From Nocardia brasiliensis IFM 10847 (GTDB lineage Bacteria; Actinomycetota; Actinomycetes; Mycobacteriales; Mycobacteriaceae), in the NCBI RefSeq assembly GCF_000710915.1, contig NZ_BAUA01000197.1, positions 21,649 to 85,648 of the forward strand: DNA of 64,000 bases. Direction: 5' to 3'. Positions 63,382-64,000 of this stretch are shown one piece after another (within the stretch, counting starts at the first letter, position 1; the number at the start of each line of letters is the position of its first letter). The translations under genes were made by a program, and so were the position numbers. The notes beneath the pieces are model-generated. The model did not search any database. It saw only the letters and a program-made list of their open reading frames with translations, and was not told where the DNA came from.

Positions 63382-64000
63382 TCAGCCGCTGCGCGCGACG
63401 GTCAGCTGGTCCGGGACGAACGCCTCGGGAATGGGCCGGCGCACCGGTCGCTGCTCCACCACGTGAAAGCCCGCCGCCACGATCAGCTCCCGCATTTCGG
63501 CGGGCGGCGGAAAGTAGGCGACCCCCTGGACCGGAGTGGGTTGCAGCAGCGGCGCGAACCGGCTGCGCGGGTTGATCACGACGATCGCGAGTAGCCCACC
63601 GGGGGAGAGGATCCGGTGGAACTCGGCCAGCGCGCCGGGCTGGTCGAAGAAGTGGAAGGCGTGCGTGGAGACGACGGCGTCGACCGAGCCCGCGGGCAGG
63701 CCGAGGTCTTCGGCCGGGCGGTTGATCCAGTTCACCTGTCCGGAGCGGGCTTTCGCCTGGCGGAGCATGCCGGGCGAGGCGTCGCAACCGTAGATCACGT
63801 CGGGGTGCAACTCCTGTTGGATGCGGGCGGCGAGAATCCCGGTGCCGCAGCCGACATCGGCGATCCGGCGGCTGTCCGCGCGGCGCAACTGGTCGATGAT
63901 CTCGTCCTGCGGCGGCCGATACATGACCCGTTGCGCGAGCGGATTGTTGTAGATCGTGGCGAGCCGGTTCCAGCCGGAGGTCACCAGTCGGTTGTAGGCG
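63382..64000 (-). CDS. Class I SAM-dependent methyltransferase (may continue past the window)
   Basis: The visible 200-residue product has RIADVGCGTGILAARI (SAM motif I), YGCDASPGMLRQAK, and STHAFHFFDQPGALAEFHRILSPGG, typical of Methyltransf_11. A GTG at 63984 could start it, but the frame stays open to the window edge and upstream residues (YNRLVTSGWNRLATIYN) look like the family, so the gene may begin outside. Substrate unknown. Confidence 0.85.
   Translation of the reverse strand, partial: AYNRLVTSGWNRLATIYNNPLAQRVMYRPPQDEIIDQLRRADSRRIADVGCGTGILAARIQQELHPDVIYGCDASPGMLRQAKARSGQVNWINRPAEDLGLPAGSVDAVVSTHAFHFFDQPGALAEFHRILSPGGLLAIVVINPRSRFAPLLQPTPVQGVAYFPPPAEMRELIVAAGFHVVEQRPVRRPIPEAFVPDQLTVARSG

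Overview
The window is high-GC actinobacterial DNA, most likely from Nocardia or a close relative. A secreted antigen-85-type mycolyltransferase (35562..36545) shows a mycolic-acid cell wall. F420-linked oxidoreductases, several LIP-type secretory lipases, MAB_1171c-type and TIGR00027-type proteins, and many TetR/MarR/HxlR/PadR regulators fit the same group. Genes are short operons with frequent ATGA overlaps. There is no rRNA, CRISPR array or recognisable transposase. One tRNA gene, tRNA-Pro(GGG), is present.

Layout. 1-4143: a Zur-type palindrome followed by a zinc-uptake operon: a permease fused to an AztD-like propeller, the solute-binding protein AztC, and a second, free AztD lipoprotein. 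4171-11700: DUF899 protein, GlsB-type membrane protein, a MarR/TMEM175 pair, a TetR gene, and a 986-residue fusion of a DHA2 drug exporter with a LIP lipase that shares an operator motif with the TetR gene. 11691-16364: a sulfatase module (PadR regulator, type I sulfatase, MFS transporter, formylglycine-generating enzyme). 16501-18651: a DUF6790-like membrane protein divergent from a cytochrome P450 across a 32-bp palindrome that also occurs before the TMEM175/MarR pair. 18667-28337: small regulator/enzyme pairs, a methyltransferase, a serine hydrolase, a second LIP lipase, an HD-domain protein and an F420-reductase-like gene.

28444-36545: TetR/SDR pair, a stand-alone AceE-like E1 protein, an FAD/NAD(P)-binding protein and the mycolyltransferase. 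37092-39942: a three-gene operon (HSL-type esterase, luciferase-like oxidoreductase, exported alpha/beta hydrolase lacking its serine nucleophile). 40107-40884: a frameshifted excisionase-like gene beside tRNA-Pro, a likely relic of an integrated element. 41089-50656: GAF-ANTAR protein, TetR, a surface cluster (acyltransferase, SGNH hydrolase, lipoprotein), a broken LIP lipase, an AraC regulator, enoyl-CoA hydratase, SDR and a second SGNH hydrolase. 50713-63984: a GH5 endoglycoceramidase-like protein with its acid/base Glu replaced by Gln, a glycosyltransferase, an HxlR/SDR/tautomerase set, a zinc-ribbon protein, TetR/membrane pair, a large SARP/NB-ARC regulator, an APC permease, a PAS-ANTAR protein and a methyltransferase at the right edge.

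General themes are local regulation by palindromic operators beside their regulators, envelope and lipid chemistry, and gene decay: at least five broken or truncated genes are visible.
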